The notes beneath the pieces were generated by a model. It saw only the letters and a program-made list of their open reading frames with translations, made no database searches and was not told the origin of the DNA. From Pseudomonas alcaliphila JAB1 (lineage in GTDB: Bacteria > Pseudomonadota > Gammaproteobacteria > Pseudomonadales > Pseudomonadaceae): a DNA stretch of 64,000 bases. The translations under genes were made by a program, and so were the position numbers. Positions 53,550 through 63,351 of the stretch are shown one piece after another (position 1 is the first letter of the stretch; the number at the start of each line of letters is the position of its first letter). The stretch spans positions 2,790,001 through 2,854,000 of the forward strand of contig NZ_CP016162.1 in NCBI RefSeq assembly GCF_001941865.1. The letters are read 5' to 3'.

Positions 53550-54923
53550 TCAGAAGCTCAAGACGGCAATGCAGAGCAGAGCCGCAATCACCGGGATAAC
53601 TACCGTGATGACGAAGATATCCTTGTATGCCTGCTTGTGAGTCAGCCCCATGATCATCAGCATCGCGATCACCGCCCCGCAATGCGGCAGCGAATCGAGC
53701 CCGCCAGCGGTGATGTTGGCGATACGGTGCAGCACCTCGGGCTCCACACCCATCTCGAGATAACGTGGCGCCAGGGTCTGCATGAAAATCTGCAGGCCAC
53801 CAGACGAGGAACCGACTATCCCCGAGACCACGCTGACCGAGGCGAACACCGACAACAGCGGCGGCAGATCCACCCCCAGTATCCATTGGGCGAATTGGGC
53901 GAAACCTGCGGTCTGAGTGACCACCCCGCCAAAGCCGATCACCGCAGCGGTATTGAGCAGCGGCATGATCGCATCGTCAGCCCCCTGCCCCAGCAAGCCG
54001 ACGGTATTGCGGCGCAACGCCGGAAACATCAGCACAGCCACCCCGGTAGCGATCACCAGGGCCAGACTGGGCCAGAGAATCGGCTGCGCCTGACTAAAGG
54101 CCAACAGCCCACCCAGTGCCCCCTCACCCGGTACAGCCGCACCAGACAGAGCGAGCAGGCGCGGCAGGAGAATGATCCCCAGCACCACGATGATCGGCAC
54201 CAACGCCATACCCCAATGTGGACCGCTACCCGGCACACCGGCCAGCTGCTGCATACGCTCGTCCTGTGCGTTCGGCTCGAATCCCTCGCCACGTTCGCGC
54301 GCCAGGCGCCATTCGCGCTGCAGATAGGCCATACCCAGACCGATCATCACCAGCGAGGCGAACAGACCAATCCAGGCACCGGCGAACAGGTCGGTGCCCA
54401 GCGCACTGGCTGCGATCACGTTATGAATCGACGGAGAGCCAGGCAAGGCCGTCATGGTGAAGGTTCCCGCCCCCAGTGCAGTGGCGGCGCAGAACAATCG
54501 CTTGGGCAGATTGGCCTCGCGCATCAGGGTGATGCCCAGCGGATACATGGTGAAGATCACCACGAAAACCACCACTCCACCATAGGTGAGAACCGCACAC
54601 ACCAGCATCGCCACCCAGAGCGTGCGCTGCGTGCCCAGGCCGCGGGTAATGGCCTGCGCAATACTGCTGGCTGCCTGGCTGGCCGCCATGACCTTGCCGA
54701 AGATCGCACCACAGAGAAACAACACGAAGAACTTGCCAGCAAAGGTGAATGCGCCCAAGGGGCCGAATGGAAAGTGCTCGAGCAGCGCACCTGATACGGC
54801 GACGCCATCGGTGAGAGCCACCAGAATCGAACACAGCAATGCGGCGATGAATATGTTCACCCCGCGCAACGCCATGAAGATTAGTAGCGACAAGCCCAGC
54901 AAAAGCCCCAAATTCCCAAGCAT
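53550..54923 (-). CDS. GntP-family gluconate/organic-acid permease
   Basis: The 457 aa membrane protein has 12 or more helices and belongs to the GntP/gluconate:H+ symporter family. Motifs include LFLCGAIFGKVM, LPGSPSIHNVIAASALGT and GGLDSLPHCGAVIAMLMIMGLTHKQAYKDI. The substrate might be gluconate, a hydroxy acid or another sugar acid; there is no adjacent catabolic gene to decide. I start at ATG 54923, because ATG 54929 abuts the GGGAG ribosome site. Confidence 0.88.
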   Translation of the reverse strand: MLGNLGLLLGLSLLIFMALRGVNIFIAALLCSILVALTDGVAVSGALLEHFPFGPLGAFTFAGKFFVLFLCGAIFGKVMAASQAASSIAQAITRGLGTQRTLWVAMLVCAVLTYGGVVVFVVIFTMYPLGITLMREANLPKRLFCAATALGAGTFTMTALPGSPSIHNVIAASALGTDLFAGAWIGLFASLVMIGLGMAYLQREWRLARERGEGFEPNAQDERMQQLAGVPGSGPHWGMALVPIIVVLGIILLPRLLALSGAAVPGEGALGGLLAFSQAQPILWPSLALVIATGVAVLMFPALRRNTVGLLGQGADDAIMPLLNTAAVIGFGGVVTQTAGFAQFAQWILGVDLPPLLSVFASVSVVSGIVGSSSGGLQIFMQTLAPRYLEMGVEPEVLHRIANITAGGLDSLPHCGAVIAMLMIMGLTHKQAYKDIFVITVVIPVIAALLCIAVLSF

Positions 54924-55097
54924 CTGCATCTCCCTCTTTTATTGTTTTAGTTTGAAAACCGGGACAGTTATAACAGCTCGTACAACCGCTGCACTGTATC
55001 GAATGCGTAACTGTCTATTTTTTAGCCAGCCCACGCAGGTTCTATCCTTCAGCGTCCCGTCCAAAGAAAAAAAACTGCAACTCTTGCCCTGGCTCCG

Positions 55098-55125
55098 TTT
55101 ACTTACTAAAAGTAATAGGTAGTAT
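55098..55125 (+). promoter_or_regulatory. Possible sigma-70 promoter of oprI
   Basis: TTTACT (55098-55103) and TAGTAT (55120-55125) with 16-nt spacing, about 70 nt upstream of oprI. Confidence 0.4.
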
Positions 55126-55194
55126 GTACGCCGGCTAATTTCCCGCAGTTGGGGAATTGCTCTTTATGGAAAACTCCACCTCAAGGGGAACACG

Positions 55195-55446
55195 ATGAAC
55201 AACGTTCTGAAATTCTCTGCTCTGGCTCTGGCCGCAGTTCTGGCTACCGGTTGCAGCAGCATGTCCAAAGAAACCGAAGCTCGTCTGACTGCTACCGAAG
55301 ACGCAGCTGCTCGCGCTCAAGCCCGTGCTGACGAAGCCTACCGCAAGGCTGATGAAGCTCTGGCCGCTGCTCAGAAAGCTCAGCAGACTGCTGACGAAGC
55401 TAACGAGCGCGCTCTGCGCATGCTGGAAAAAGCCAGCCGCAAGTAA
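55195..55446 (+). CDS. oprI: Major outer-membrane lipoprotein OprI (Lpp-type)
   Basis: The 83 aa protein has a lipoprotein signal with acylated Cys20 (VLATGC). A long alanine-rich coiled coil (heptad [29 protein letters not shown]) follows, and the C-terminal lysine (ASRK) can be linked to peptidoglycan. It is among the most abundant pseudomonad outer-membrane proteins. ATG 55195 follows AAGGGG. A terminator lies 20 nt after the stop. Confidence 0.97.
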   Translation: MNNVLKFSALALAAVLATGCSSMSKETEARLTATEDAAARAQARADEAYRKADEALAAAQKAQQTADEANERALRMLEKASRK

Positions 55447-55464
55447 TTGCGACTCGTTTTTTCG

Positions 55465-55498
55465 AAAGCCGCCCCAGGCAACTGGTGCGGCTTTTTTA
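55465..55498 (+). terminator. Rho-independent terminator of oprI
   Basis: aaagccgc…gcggctttttt stem with internal ccag/ctgg pairing and seven T residues. Confidence 0.9.
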
Positions 55499-55549
55499 TT
55501 ACCTGCTCATGACCTGACCCTCTCCGAACAGCTCGATTGCCGGGCAATA

Positions 55550-55584
55550 AAAAACCCGCGTACACGAATGCAGGCGGGCTTTTT
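55550..55584 (-). terminator. Rho-independent terminator of the L,D-transpeptidase gene
   Basis: aaaaacccgc / gcgggcttttt pairs across a 14-nt loop, with T runs at both ends. Confidence 0.8.
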
Positions 55585-55598
55585 ACAACTTTGCCGAA

Positions 55599-56555
55599 TC
55601 AGAACGGGTTGTCGTTGCTCGCCACCACGTTATCGGTCTGCGCCGCGATAGGCACCGGCATACCGTCCTCGGCAGCAACCACCTCACGGACCATCTCCCA
55701 GTCAAGGCGCAGGCCGCTGAGTTCATCACGCTTGAGCAATGCATTGATCACCGCAGTGTGCTTGTCGACAACAGAGGGGTCGCCCTCGTCATCCAGTGGC
55801 GCATGCGCTTCCAGATAGATCTTGCCGCTGCTTACACCAAACTTGTAGGGCTCGTTGATGATGCGTACCGGCGTGCCGACCGGCACCATGCCCGCCAGCT
55901 CCAGCACGTTGTGATTGAGCATGCGGAAGCAGCCATGGCTGACGCGCATGCCGATGCCGAACTTCTTGTTCGAACCATGGATCAGGTAGCCAGGAAACGA
56001 CAGCGTCATCTTGTAGGGGCCCAGCGGATTGTCCGGGCCAGGCGGCACCACGGTGGGCAGAATGTCGCCCTCGGCCGCATGCTCTTCGCGAATCGACTTC
56101 GGCGGATACCAGGCCGGGTTCGGCGTTTTCACGGTCACGCGGCCTGTGCCCAGCGGCGAACCCCAGCCCTCACGGCCGATGCCCAGCGGGAAGGTGTGCA
56201 CCACGTTCTGGCCTTTCGGGAAGTAGTACATCCGATACTCGGCCAGATTGATCACGATGCCTTCGCGCGGACCGGGAGGCAGCACGTAACGAGTCGGCAG
56301 GATGATCTCGGTACCCTCGCCCGGCAACCAGGGGTCGACACCCGGGTTGGCCGCGACCATTTCCAGATAGCCGAGATCGTTTGCCGTTCCCAGATCGGCG
56401 AAGGTGTCTTCGTACTTGGCCTTGATCACCTGTACCTGGCCCACCACATCCTCGCCTGGCGGCGGCAGTGGAAGTTCGAGTGCCTGTACCGCAGCACTGG
56501 AGCACAGTGCGACCAGAGTCAGACAGCGGTTGACCGCAGAAAAGCGCGACAACAT
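55599..56555 (-). CDS. L,D-transpeptidase (YkuD family)
   Basis: The 318 aa exported protein has a Sec signal (MLSRFSAVNRCLTLVALCSSAAVQA). A LysM-like stretch (YEDTFADLGTANDLGYLEMVAANPGVDPW) is followed by a YkuD catalytic domain ending in HGSNKKFGIGMRVSHGCFRM with catalytic Cys209. It may attach OprI-like lipoproteins to peptidoglycan or form 3-3 crosslinks. Its place next to oprI supports the first role. I start at ATG 56555 with AAGGGA upstream; a longer frame to 56858 looks spurious. Confidence 0.9.
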   Translation of the reverse strand: MLSRFSAVNRCLTLVALCSSAAVQALELPLPPPGEDVVGQVQVIKAKYEDTFADLGTANDLGYLEMVAANPGVDPWLPGEGTEIILPTRYVLPPGPREGIVINLAEYRMYYFPKGQNVVHTFPLGIGREGWGSPLGTGRVTVKTPNPAWYPPKSIREEHAAEGDILPTVVPPGPDNPLGPYKMTLSFPGYLIHGSNKKFGIGMRVSHGCFRMLNHNVLELAGMVPVGTPVRIINEPYKFGVSSGKIYLEAHAPLDDEGDPSVVDKHTAVINALLKRDELSGLRLDWEMVREVVAAEDGMPVPIAAQTDNVVASNDNPF

Positions 56556-56625
56556 CCGGGAGTCCCTTGAAGAGTTGAATGATATTGCGGCGATTGTACA
56601 CCGCCGTTCGCAAGCCGGGCAGACG

Positions 56626-56907
56626 TCAGCCATCCGCCCAATTCGAGCACAGCCCCTGGCGCTGCGCCTCGAATGCCGCCAGGCAAGCGGGACACAGACG
56701 ACGGTCACGCAGCCAGACCTTTTCCAGCGCCCGCCAACGCGGTTGCGCCGGCAACAAGCCACCGCAAAGCGTGCGATCAGCATGCCCACCCAGGCGCAAC
56801 TGGCGAGCCACCAGATGCACACGCACCTCACGACAGGCGAACAGATCCAGCTGCTCATCCGGCTCGATCAGTTGGTAGGCATAAAGGGACCAGGCGGGAC
56901 GCGGCAT
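56626..56907 (-). CDS. Small conserved protein of unknown function
   Basis: The 93 aa protein is tryptophan/leucine-rich near the start (MPRPAWSLYAYQLIEPDEQLDLFACREV) and has CPAC near the end, one Cys-x2-Cys pair. Other cysteines at about residues 24, 48 and 87 could complete a metal site. GGAG precedes the ATG at 56907. It is syntenic with a small unnamed P. aeruginosa gene near tesA. Its function is unknown. Confidence 0.68.
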   Translation of the reverse strand: MPRPAWSLYAYQLIEPDEQLDLFACREVRVHLVARQLRLGGHADRTLCGGLLPAQPRWRALEKVWLRDRRLCPACLAAFEAQRQGLCSNWADG

Positions 56908-56997
56908 CTGGGGCTCCGTGACAGGTCGGCCACATTAGCCGAAAGGCTTGAGGCGGAAAAGCCTGTGCCTACTCTGTTTTCCGCCGAAAACAGGCAC

Positions 56998-57603
56998 TTA
57001 CAGCAGCGGTTTGAGCGTCGGCCAGACATTCTCCAGCAACACCGCCTGCGCGGACTCGGTCGGGTGAATGCCATCGGCCTGCATCATCCCCGGCACACCA
57101 CCGACACCCTCAAGAAAGAACGGCACCAGCGGCACCTTCTTCTGCTCTGCCAAATCAGCGAAAACCTGGGCGAAAGATGTGGTGTAGCGCGCGCCATAGT
57201 TGGGTGGCAAACGCATACCGAGAAGCAGCACATCGGCACCGGCAGACTGCGATTTATCGATCATCGACGCAAGATTCTGTTGCAATTGCGCTGGGGGCTG
57301 GCCACGCAGACCATCGTTGCCTCCCAACTCGATGATGACCAGCTCCGGCTTGTGCTCTGCAAGCAGCGCAGAGAGCCGCGCAGCGCCGCCTGCGCTGGTG
57401 TCGCCGCTGATCGAGGCATTGACCACCGAGTGCTCGAAACCCTCTTCACTCAGCCGTTTTTCCAGCAAGGCGACCCAGCCCTGGCGGCTATCCAGGCCAA
57501 AAGCGGCGCTGATACTATCGCCGACCACAAGCAGGGTGCCTGCCACCGCTCCCTGAGCCCAGAGCATCAGGGCCAAGGCACCACTCAACCACCATGCACG
57601 CAT
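56998..57603 (-). CDS. tesA: Arylesterase / acyl-CoA thioesterase I-type (SGNH) hydrolase
   Basis: The 201 aa protein has a signal peptide (MRAWWLSGALALMLWAQGAVA) and the SGNH blocks: GDS with nucleophile Ser30, Gly/Asn in ELGGNDGLRG, and DGIHP with the catalytic Asp/His. It hydrolyses acyl esters and thioesters in the periplasm. It is divergent from the ABC ATPase gene with only 11 nt between the two starts, as in E. coli tesA-ybbA. GGAG precedes the ATG. Confidence 0.92.
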   Translation of the reverse strand: MRAWWLSGALALMLWAQGAVAGTLLVVGDSISAAFGLDSRQGWVALLEKRLSEEGFEHSVVNASISGDTSAGGAARLSALLAEHKPELVIIELGGNDGLRGQPPAQLQQNLASMIDKSQSAGADVLLLGMRLPPNYGARYTTSFAQVFADLAEQKKVPLVPFFLEGVGGVPGMMQADGIHPTESAQAVLLENVWPTLKPLL

Positions 57604-57614
57604 TTGGAATCTCC

Positions 57615-58298
57615 ATGACTTCGAGCATTCTCGCTGCGCGGAACCTTAGCAAAGTGGTCAGCAGCGCGGAAGGCGAGCTGACCATCCTCCATGACCTCGA
57701 TCTCGAACTGAGCAAAGGCGACAGCCTGGCCATCGTCGGCGCCTCAGGCTCTGGCAAATCCACCCTGCTCGGATTGCTCGCCGGTCTGGACCTGCCCAGC
57801 GGCGGCGCGGTACTGCTGGCCGGCAAGAACCTCAGCGAACTCGATGAAGACCAGCGCGCGCGCCTGCGCGCCGAGCATGTCGGCTTCGTATTCCAGTCGT
57901 TCCAATTGCTCGACAGCCTCAACGCACTGGAGAACGTGATGCTGCCGCTGGAGCTGGAAGGCCACGCCGATGCCCGCCAGCGCGCCCGGGCGCTGCTCGA
58001 ACGCGTCGGCCTGGGTCAACGTCTGACGCACTACCCGCGCCAGCTATCCGGTGGCGAGCAACAGCGCGTGGCCATTGCCCGCGCCTTCGCTGCAGAACCG
58101 GACGTGCTATTCGCCGATGAGCCCACCGGCAACCTCGACAGCCACACCGGAGAACGCATCAGCGACCTGCTCTTTCAGCTCAACCAGGAACGCGGTACCA
58201 CCCTGGTGCTGGTCACCCACGACGAGCGCCTGGCGCACCGCTGCCAGCGCCTGATTCGCCTGGAAGCCGGACACCTGATCGATCGCGTGGAGCCCTGA
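57615..58298 (+). CDS. ABC transporter ATPase, YbbA/LolD-like
   Basis: The 227 aa protein has Walker [10 protein letters not shown] (residues about 43-51), signature [16 protein letters not shown], Walker [14 protein letters not shown] and an H-loop in VTHDE. It resembles ATPases of macrolide/lipoprotein-type exporters. It pairs with the permease immediately downstream (the stop overlaps the next start by one nucleotide). The assembly may export a hydrophobic compound or act in envelope lipid handling. Confidence 0.93.
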   Translation: MTSSILAARNLSKVVSSAEGELTILHDLDLELSKGDSLAIVGASGSGKSTLLGLLAGLDLPSGGAVLLAGKNLSELDEDQRARLRAEHVGFVFQSFQLLDSLNALENVMLPLELEGHADARQRARALLERVGLGQRLTHYPRQLSGGEQQRVAIARAFAAEPDVLFADEPTGNLDSHTGERISDLLFQLNQERGTTLVLVTHDERLAHRCQRLIRLEAGHLIDRVEP

Positions 58299-60802
58299 TG
58301 AAACGCGTGCCCGTCACTCGCCTGTTTTCGCTCGCTGCCCGCCAACTGCTGCGCGATGCCCGCGCCGGCGAGTTGCGGGTGCTGTTCTTCGCCTTGCTGG
58401 TCGCGGTGGCCGCCAGCAGCGCCATCGGTTATTTCAGCGCACGCCTGAATGACGCCATGCTGCTGCGTGCCAGCGAGTTTCTCGCTGCAGACCTGCGCCT
58501 GAGCGGCAGCTCGCCGGCCAGCCAGGAACAGATAGACGCGGGGCTCAAGCTGGGTCTCGATCACGCACAAGCGGTGGAGTTTTCCAGCGTGGTGGCTGCC
58601 CAGGAAGGCATTCAGCTGGCCAGCGTCAAGGCAGCCAATAGCCTTTATCCGCTGCGTGGCGAACTGAGGAGCGCTGCCGAACCCTACGCGCCAGAGGAAG
58701 TGGGTTCCGGCCCGCGCCCCGGAGAAGTCTGGGCCGAAGCGCGCCTGATGGTCGCGCTGAATCTGAAGATTGGCGATGAACTGGAAATAGGCGCCAAAAC
58801 CCTGCGCTTGAGCCGTGTGCTGACCTATGACCCCGACACTGCTGGCGACTTTTACAGCCTGACGCCGCGCGTGCTGATGCACCTGGACGATCTTGCCGCG
58901 ACTGAAGTGGTACAACCCGGTAGCCGCGTGCGCTTCCGCGAACTCTGGCGCGGCGATGCCAATGCCCTGGCGGCCTACCGTCAGGCAGTCGAAGCAGGCC
59001 TGGAACCCAACCAGCGCCTGGACGACGCTCGCGACGGCAATCGCCAGGTCGGCGGCGCCCTCGGCCGTGCCGAACGTTATCTGAACCTGGCCAGCCTGGC
59101 AGCCGTGTTGCTCGCTGGTGTAGCGGTAGCACTCTCGGCCGCTCGCTTCGCGGCGAGGCGCTTCGATGCCAGTGCGCTGCTGCGTTGTCTCGGGCTATCA
59201 CGGCGTGAAGCGTTGGCCCTGTTCGGCCTGCAGTTGGCGTTGCTCGGGCTGATCGCCTGCCTGATCGGCGCGCTGCTGGGCTGGGCCGGCCAACACGTGC
59301 TCTTCTATTTGCTGCGCGGGCTGATCCCGGATGACCTGCCGCCGGCCGACCTGTGGCCCGCATTGGCCGGCATGGCCACCGGCCTGGTGGCGCTGGCCGG
59401 TTTCGCCCTGCCACCGCTGGCCGCGCTCGGCCGCGTGCCACCGCTACGCGTCTTGCGCCGCGATATGCTGCCGGTGCCGGCCAGCTCCTGGCTGGTCTAC
59501 GGCGCAGCGCTGATCGCACTGGGTTTGATCATGTGGCGCCTGAGCCTGGATCTGAGGCTCACGCTGGCACTGCTGGGTGGCGGACTACTCGCCGCCTTAC
59601 TGCTCGGCGGTCTGCTACTGCTCGGTTTGCAAAGCCTACGCCGCCTGCTGCAGCGCGCCGCCCTGCCCTGGCGCCTGGGCCTGGGTCAGTTGCTGCGCCA
59701 TCCGCTGGCTGCAGCCGGACAATCGCTGGCGTTCGGCCTGATCCTGCTGGCCATGGCGCTGATCGCCCTGCTGCGCGGCGAGCTGCTCGATACCTGGCAG
59801 GACCAGTTGCCGGAGGACGCACCCAATCATTTCGCCCTCAATGTGCTGCCTGCCGAGCGCGATGCGTTCGCCGCACGCCTGGCCGAGCTATCGCCGCATC
59901 CAGCCCCGCTGTATCCCGTGGTGCCGGGCCGACTGATCATGATCAACGGTGAGCCGGTACGCCAACTGGTAACCAAGGAAAGTCGTGGCGAGCGCGCCAT
60001 CCAGCGCGATCTGAGCCTGACCTGGGCCGAGGATCTGCCATCCGACAACCTGATCACCGCTGGCAATTGGTGGGGCGCTGCGCACGCCAGCGAGCTGCCT
60101 GGCGTTTCCGTCGAATCCGAGCTGGCCGAAAGCCTGCAACTGAAGCTCGGCGACCAGTTGCGTTTCAATGTCGGCGGTATCGAACGCGACGCGCAGGTCA
60201 CCAGCCTGCGCCAGGTGGATTGGGACAGTTTCCAGCCCAACTTCTACATGATCTTCGAGCCGCAGACCCTGCAGGACCTGCCTGCCACCTACCTGACCAG
60301 CTTCTACCTGCCGCCCGGCCAGGACGCGGAGCTGGTAGCCCTCAGCCGCGCTTTCCCCAGCGTGACGCTGCTGCAGGTCGACGCCCTGCTGGCACAACTG
60401 CGCAGCATCCTCGCTCAGGTCACCCTGGCCATCGAGTACGTGCTGTTGTTCGTACTCGCCGCCGGCATCACCGTGCTGCTCGCCGGGCTGCAGGCGACAC
60501 TGGACGAGCGCATTCGCCAGGGCGCGCTGCTGCGCGCACTGGGTGCCGAACGCAAGCTGCTGATCAGCGCTCGCCGCGCCGAGTTCGGCCTGCTCGGCGC
60601 GGCTGCCGGCCTGCTGGCCGCGCTGGGCTGCGAGCTGGTGAGCTTTCTGCTCTATCGCTATGCATTCGACATGAGCTGGCAACCGCACCCCTGGCTGCTT
60701 TTGCTGCCGCTGATCGGCGCGCTGCTGATTGGTCTGGCCGGCGTGCTCGGCACCCGCCGCGCACTGAATGCCAGCCCGTTGAGCGTGCTACGCGAAGGCT
60801 GA
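58298..60802 (+). CDS. ABC permease, FtsX/MacB-like (YbbP type)
   Basis: The 834 aa membrane protein has an N-terminal helix, a large periplasmic region (about 50-240) and several groups of helices, including three near the C-terminal end (about 705-820), the duplicated FtsX-domain layout. Homologues such as E. coli YbbP work with YbbA. The substrate is unknown. The gene starts at the last base of the ATPase stop codon. Confidence 0.9.
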   Translation: MKRVPVTRLFSLAARQLLRDARAGELRVLFFALLVAVAASSAIGYFSARLNDAMLLRASEFLAADLRLSGSSPASQEQIDAGLKLGLDHAQAVEFSSVVAAQEGIQLASVKAANSLYPLRGELRSAAEPYAPEEVGSGPRPGEVWAEARLMVALNLKIGDELEIGAKTLRLSRVLTYDPDTAGDFYSLTPRVLMHLDDLAATEVVQPGSRVRFRELWRGDANALAAYRQAVEAGLEPNQRLDDARDGNRQVGGALGRAERYLNLASLAAVLLAGVAVALSAARFAARRFDASALLRCLGLSRREALALFGLQLALLGLIACLIGALLGWAGQHVLFYLLRGLIPDDLPPADLWPALAGMATGLVALAGFALPPLAALGRVPPLRVLRRDMLPVPASSWLVYGAALIALGLIMWRLSLDLRLTLALLGGGLLAALLLGGLLLLGLQSLRRLLQRAALPWRLGLGQLLRHPLAAAGQSLAFGLILLAMALIALLRGELLDTWQDQLPEDAPNHFALNVLPAERDAFAARLAELSPHPAPLYPVVPGRLIMINGEPVRQLVTKESRGERAIQRDLSLTWAEDLPSDNLITAGNWWGAAHASELPGVSVESELAESLQLKLGDQLRFNVGGIERDAQVTSLRQVDWDSFQPNFYMIFEPQTLQDLPATYLTSFYLPPGQDAELVALSRAFPSVTLLQVDALLAQLRSILAQVTLAIEYVLLFVLAAGITVLLAGLQATLDERIRQGALLRALGAERKLLISARRAEFGLLGAAAGLLAALGCELVSFLLYRYAFDMSWQPHPWLLLLPLIGALLIGLAGVLGTRRALNASPLSVLREG

Positions 60803-60856
60803 GAACTCTGAGAGGGGTTTGCTAGACTTGGCGCCCCTCTTCATCCCCGAGACACC

Positions 60857-61354
60857 ATGAGCCGCTATCGCCCCCCTCGCCCTGCCGGCACACCACTGAT
60901 CACCCCCGAAGGCGAAGCGCGCCTGCGCGCCGAGCTTCACGAGTTGTGGCATGTACGCAGGCCACAGGTGACGCAATCGGTCAGCGAAGCGGCGGCCCAG
61001 GGCGATCGCTCGGAGAACGCCGAATACACCTACGGCAAGAAGATGCTGCGCGAGATCGACAGTCGCGTGCGCTTTCTCACCAAGCGTCTGGAAAAGCTCA
61101 AGGTCGTCAGCGACAAACCGTCCGATCCGAGCAAGGTGTACTTCGGCGCCTGGGTCACCATCGAAGACGAAGATGGCGAACAGTCGCGCTACCGCATCGT
61201 CGGCCCCGACGAGCTGGACCTGAAACAGGGCCTGATCAGTATCGACTCGCCTCTGGCCCGCGCCCTGGTCGGCAAGGAGCTGGACGCCGAAGTGCGGGTG
61301 CACAGCCCCAGTGGTGAGAAGACCTGCTATATCGTCGAGATCGAATATCCCTAG
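60857..61354 (+). CDS. greB: Transcription elongation factor GreB
   Basis: The 165 aa protein has the N-terminal coiled-coil domain with the GREA/GREB signature ([50 protein letters not shown]) and a C-terminal FKBP-like domain. The acidic tip DRSENAEY reaches into RNA polymerase and rescues backtracked complexes. GreB rather than GreA is indicated by the LWHVRRP segment and the C-terminal [14 protein letters not shown]. Confidence 0.95.
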   Translation: MSRYRPPRPAGTPLITPEGEARLRAELHELWHVRRPQVTQSVSEAAAQGDRSENAEYTYGKKMLREIDSRVRFLTKRLEKLKVVSDKPSDPSKVYFGAWVTIEDEDGEQSRYRIVGPDELDLKQGLISIDSPLARALVGKELDAEVRVHSPSGEKTCYIVEIEYP

Positions 61355-61359
61355 GTGCT

Positions 61360-61421
61360 GTAGGAACTCTGCTCGCGAATACTGGCGCTTAAAAAGCTTC
61401 GCGAGCAGAGCTCGCTCCTAC
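61360..61421. repeat. Inverted pair of REP elements, family C (5' arm shortened)
   Basis: Right arm matches 29820-29888 exactly (TTCGCGAGCAGAGCTCGCTC), while the left arm lacks about five bases after GTAGGA. It sits between greB and the small gene at 61450. Confidence 0.75.
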
Positions 61422-61449
61422 GCTGATGGCCGGTTTCCCCACAGCCCAA

Positions 61450-61758
61450 CTAGCGCCGGGTAATCAGCCCCTGACGCGCCACCCGCACCAGCTCACCGAC
61501 AGTTTGTGCCAGGTCCTCGGCGCTGGGTGCCTGGATCACGGCCAGATCGAAGCTGTCCCGCGCGAAACGACTCAGCGACTCGCCGTTCTGCACGAACTGG
61601 ATGCGAAAGGCACGCGACCCGGCCCAGCGCTTGGGCCAGCCTTCGAGATAGCGCAGCAAGGTAGGCTGGTGGCTGCCGCCCAGCAGCACGCGCGGATTGC
61701 GCAGCAGCAGGCCCGAGGTGATGGGCGCCAGACGAATAAGGGGTTGGGGACAGATCAT
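61450..61758 (-). CDS. Small conserved protein, possibly degenerate methyltransferase-like
   Basis: The 102 aa protein has FDLAVIQAPSAEDLAQTVGELVRVARQGLI at its C-terminal half, reminiscent of the end of a class I methyltransferase fold, but no SAM-binding loop is visible. I start at ATG 61758 (MICPQPLIRLAP); the longer frame to 61809 is unlikely. Function unknown. It is conserved in position upstream of the lipase gene in P. aeruginosa (PA2860, from memory). Confidence 0.6.
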   Translation of the reverse strand: MICPQPLIRLAPITSGLLLRNPRVLLGGSHQPTLLRYLEGWPKRWAGSRAFRIQFVQNGESLSRFARDSFDLAVIQAPSAEDLAQTVGELVRVARQGLITRR

Positions 61759-62163
61759 GGTCGAGTCTCCGCCTCGAGAATCCCGCTGGGCAGCGGTGAG
61801 AGGCGACACCGAACCAGCGCTTTAGCGGAATTTCAGGCGTTGATGACAACCCCCTGTGGCGCCCCGCAAGTAGCTGTTTAAATCGGCGCAGGGCGCATCC
61901 TAGAGAAGCCCAAGGCAAACTGTCAAGGCGCCCCCGACTTCGACCCCAACCTTCGATTGGGCGGCGGTCAATCCGCGCATTTCCATCCGCTCAAAAGACC
62001 CGTTCCTGGCCCTGGACGCCCCGCCTGGCCAGATCGATTGCGGCCCTCGGCGCGACCTGACGTTTCGGCACGTAACAGAAAGTACGCAGCGATATCGAGG
62101 CCAAGTCGCCCGAAAATCCTGGAAAGCGCCTGTATAGAGGGGTCGCCGGAAACTGCAGGACGA
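61759..62163. other. Intergenic stretch upstream of the lipase promoter
   Basis: The roughly 400 nt hold no convincing gene. The region presumably contains activator sites for the sigma-54 promoter at 62164, such as those for a LipR-like response regulator, but I could not identify a clear palindrome. Confidence 0.4.
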
Positions 62164-62179
62164 TGGCATGTTTCCTGCC
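62164..62179 (+). promoter_or_regulatory. Sigma-54 promoter of the lipase gene
   Basis: TGGCATGTTTCCTGCC has GG-N10-GC spacing. Lipase genes of P. aeruginosa and P. alcaligenes are known to need RpoN and the LipQ/LipR system, which fits. Confidence 0.7.
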
Positions 62180-62240
62180 ATCGTTCTTGCGCCGTACGCG
62201 CCACGGGATGGGCGTGATCTGTGTTGCTGGAAGCAGCTGA

Positions 62241-63224
<984 letters not shown>

Positions 63225-63236
63225 ACTGCTGCGCTT

Positions 63237-63304
63237 CGTAGGGTGCGCCGTGCGCACCGGATGCTGGGAACGTCGGCATTTCGGTGCACTCGGCGCACCC
63301 TGCG
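63237..63304. repeat. Inverted pair of REP elements, family A
   Basis: GTAG + ggtgcgc/gcgcacc at the left and a diverged copy (…GCGCACCCTGCG) at the right, between lipA and lifO. Confidence 0.72.
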
Positions 63305-63351
63305 AGGTACCAGCGCTGAGCAATGGTTCGAACGCCTTACTGGAACCTGCC

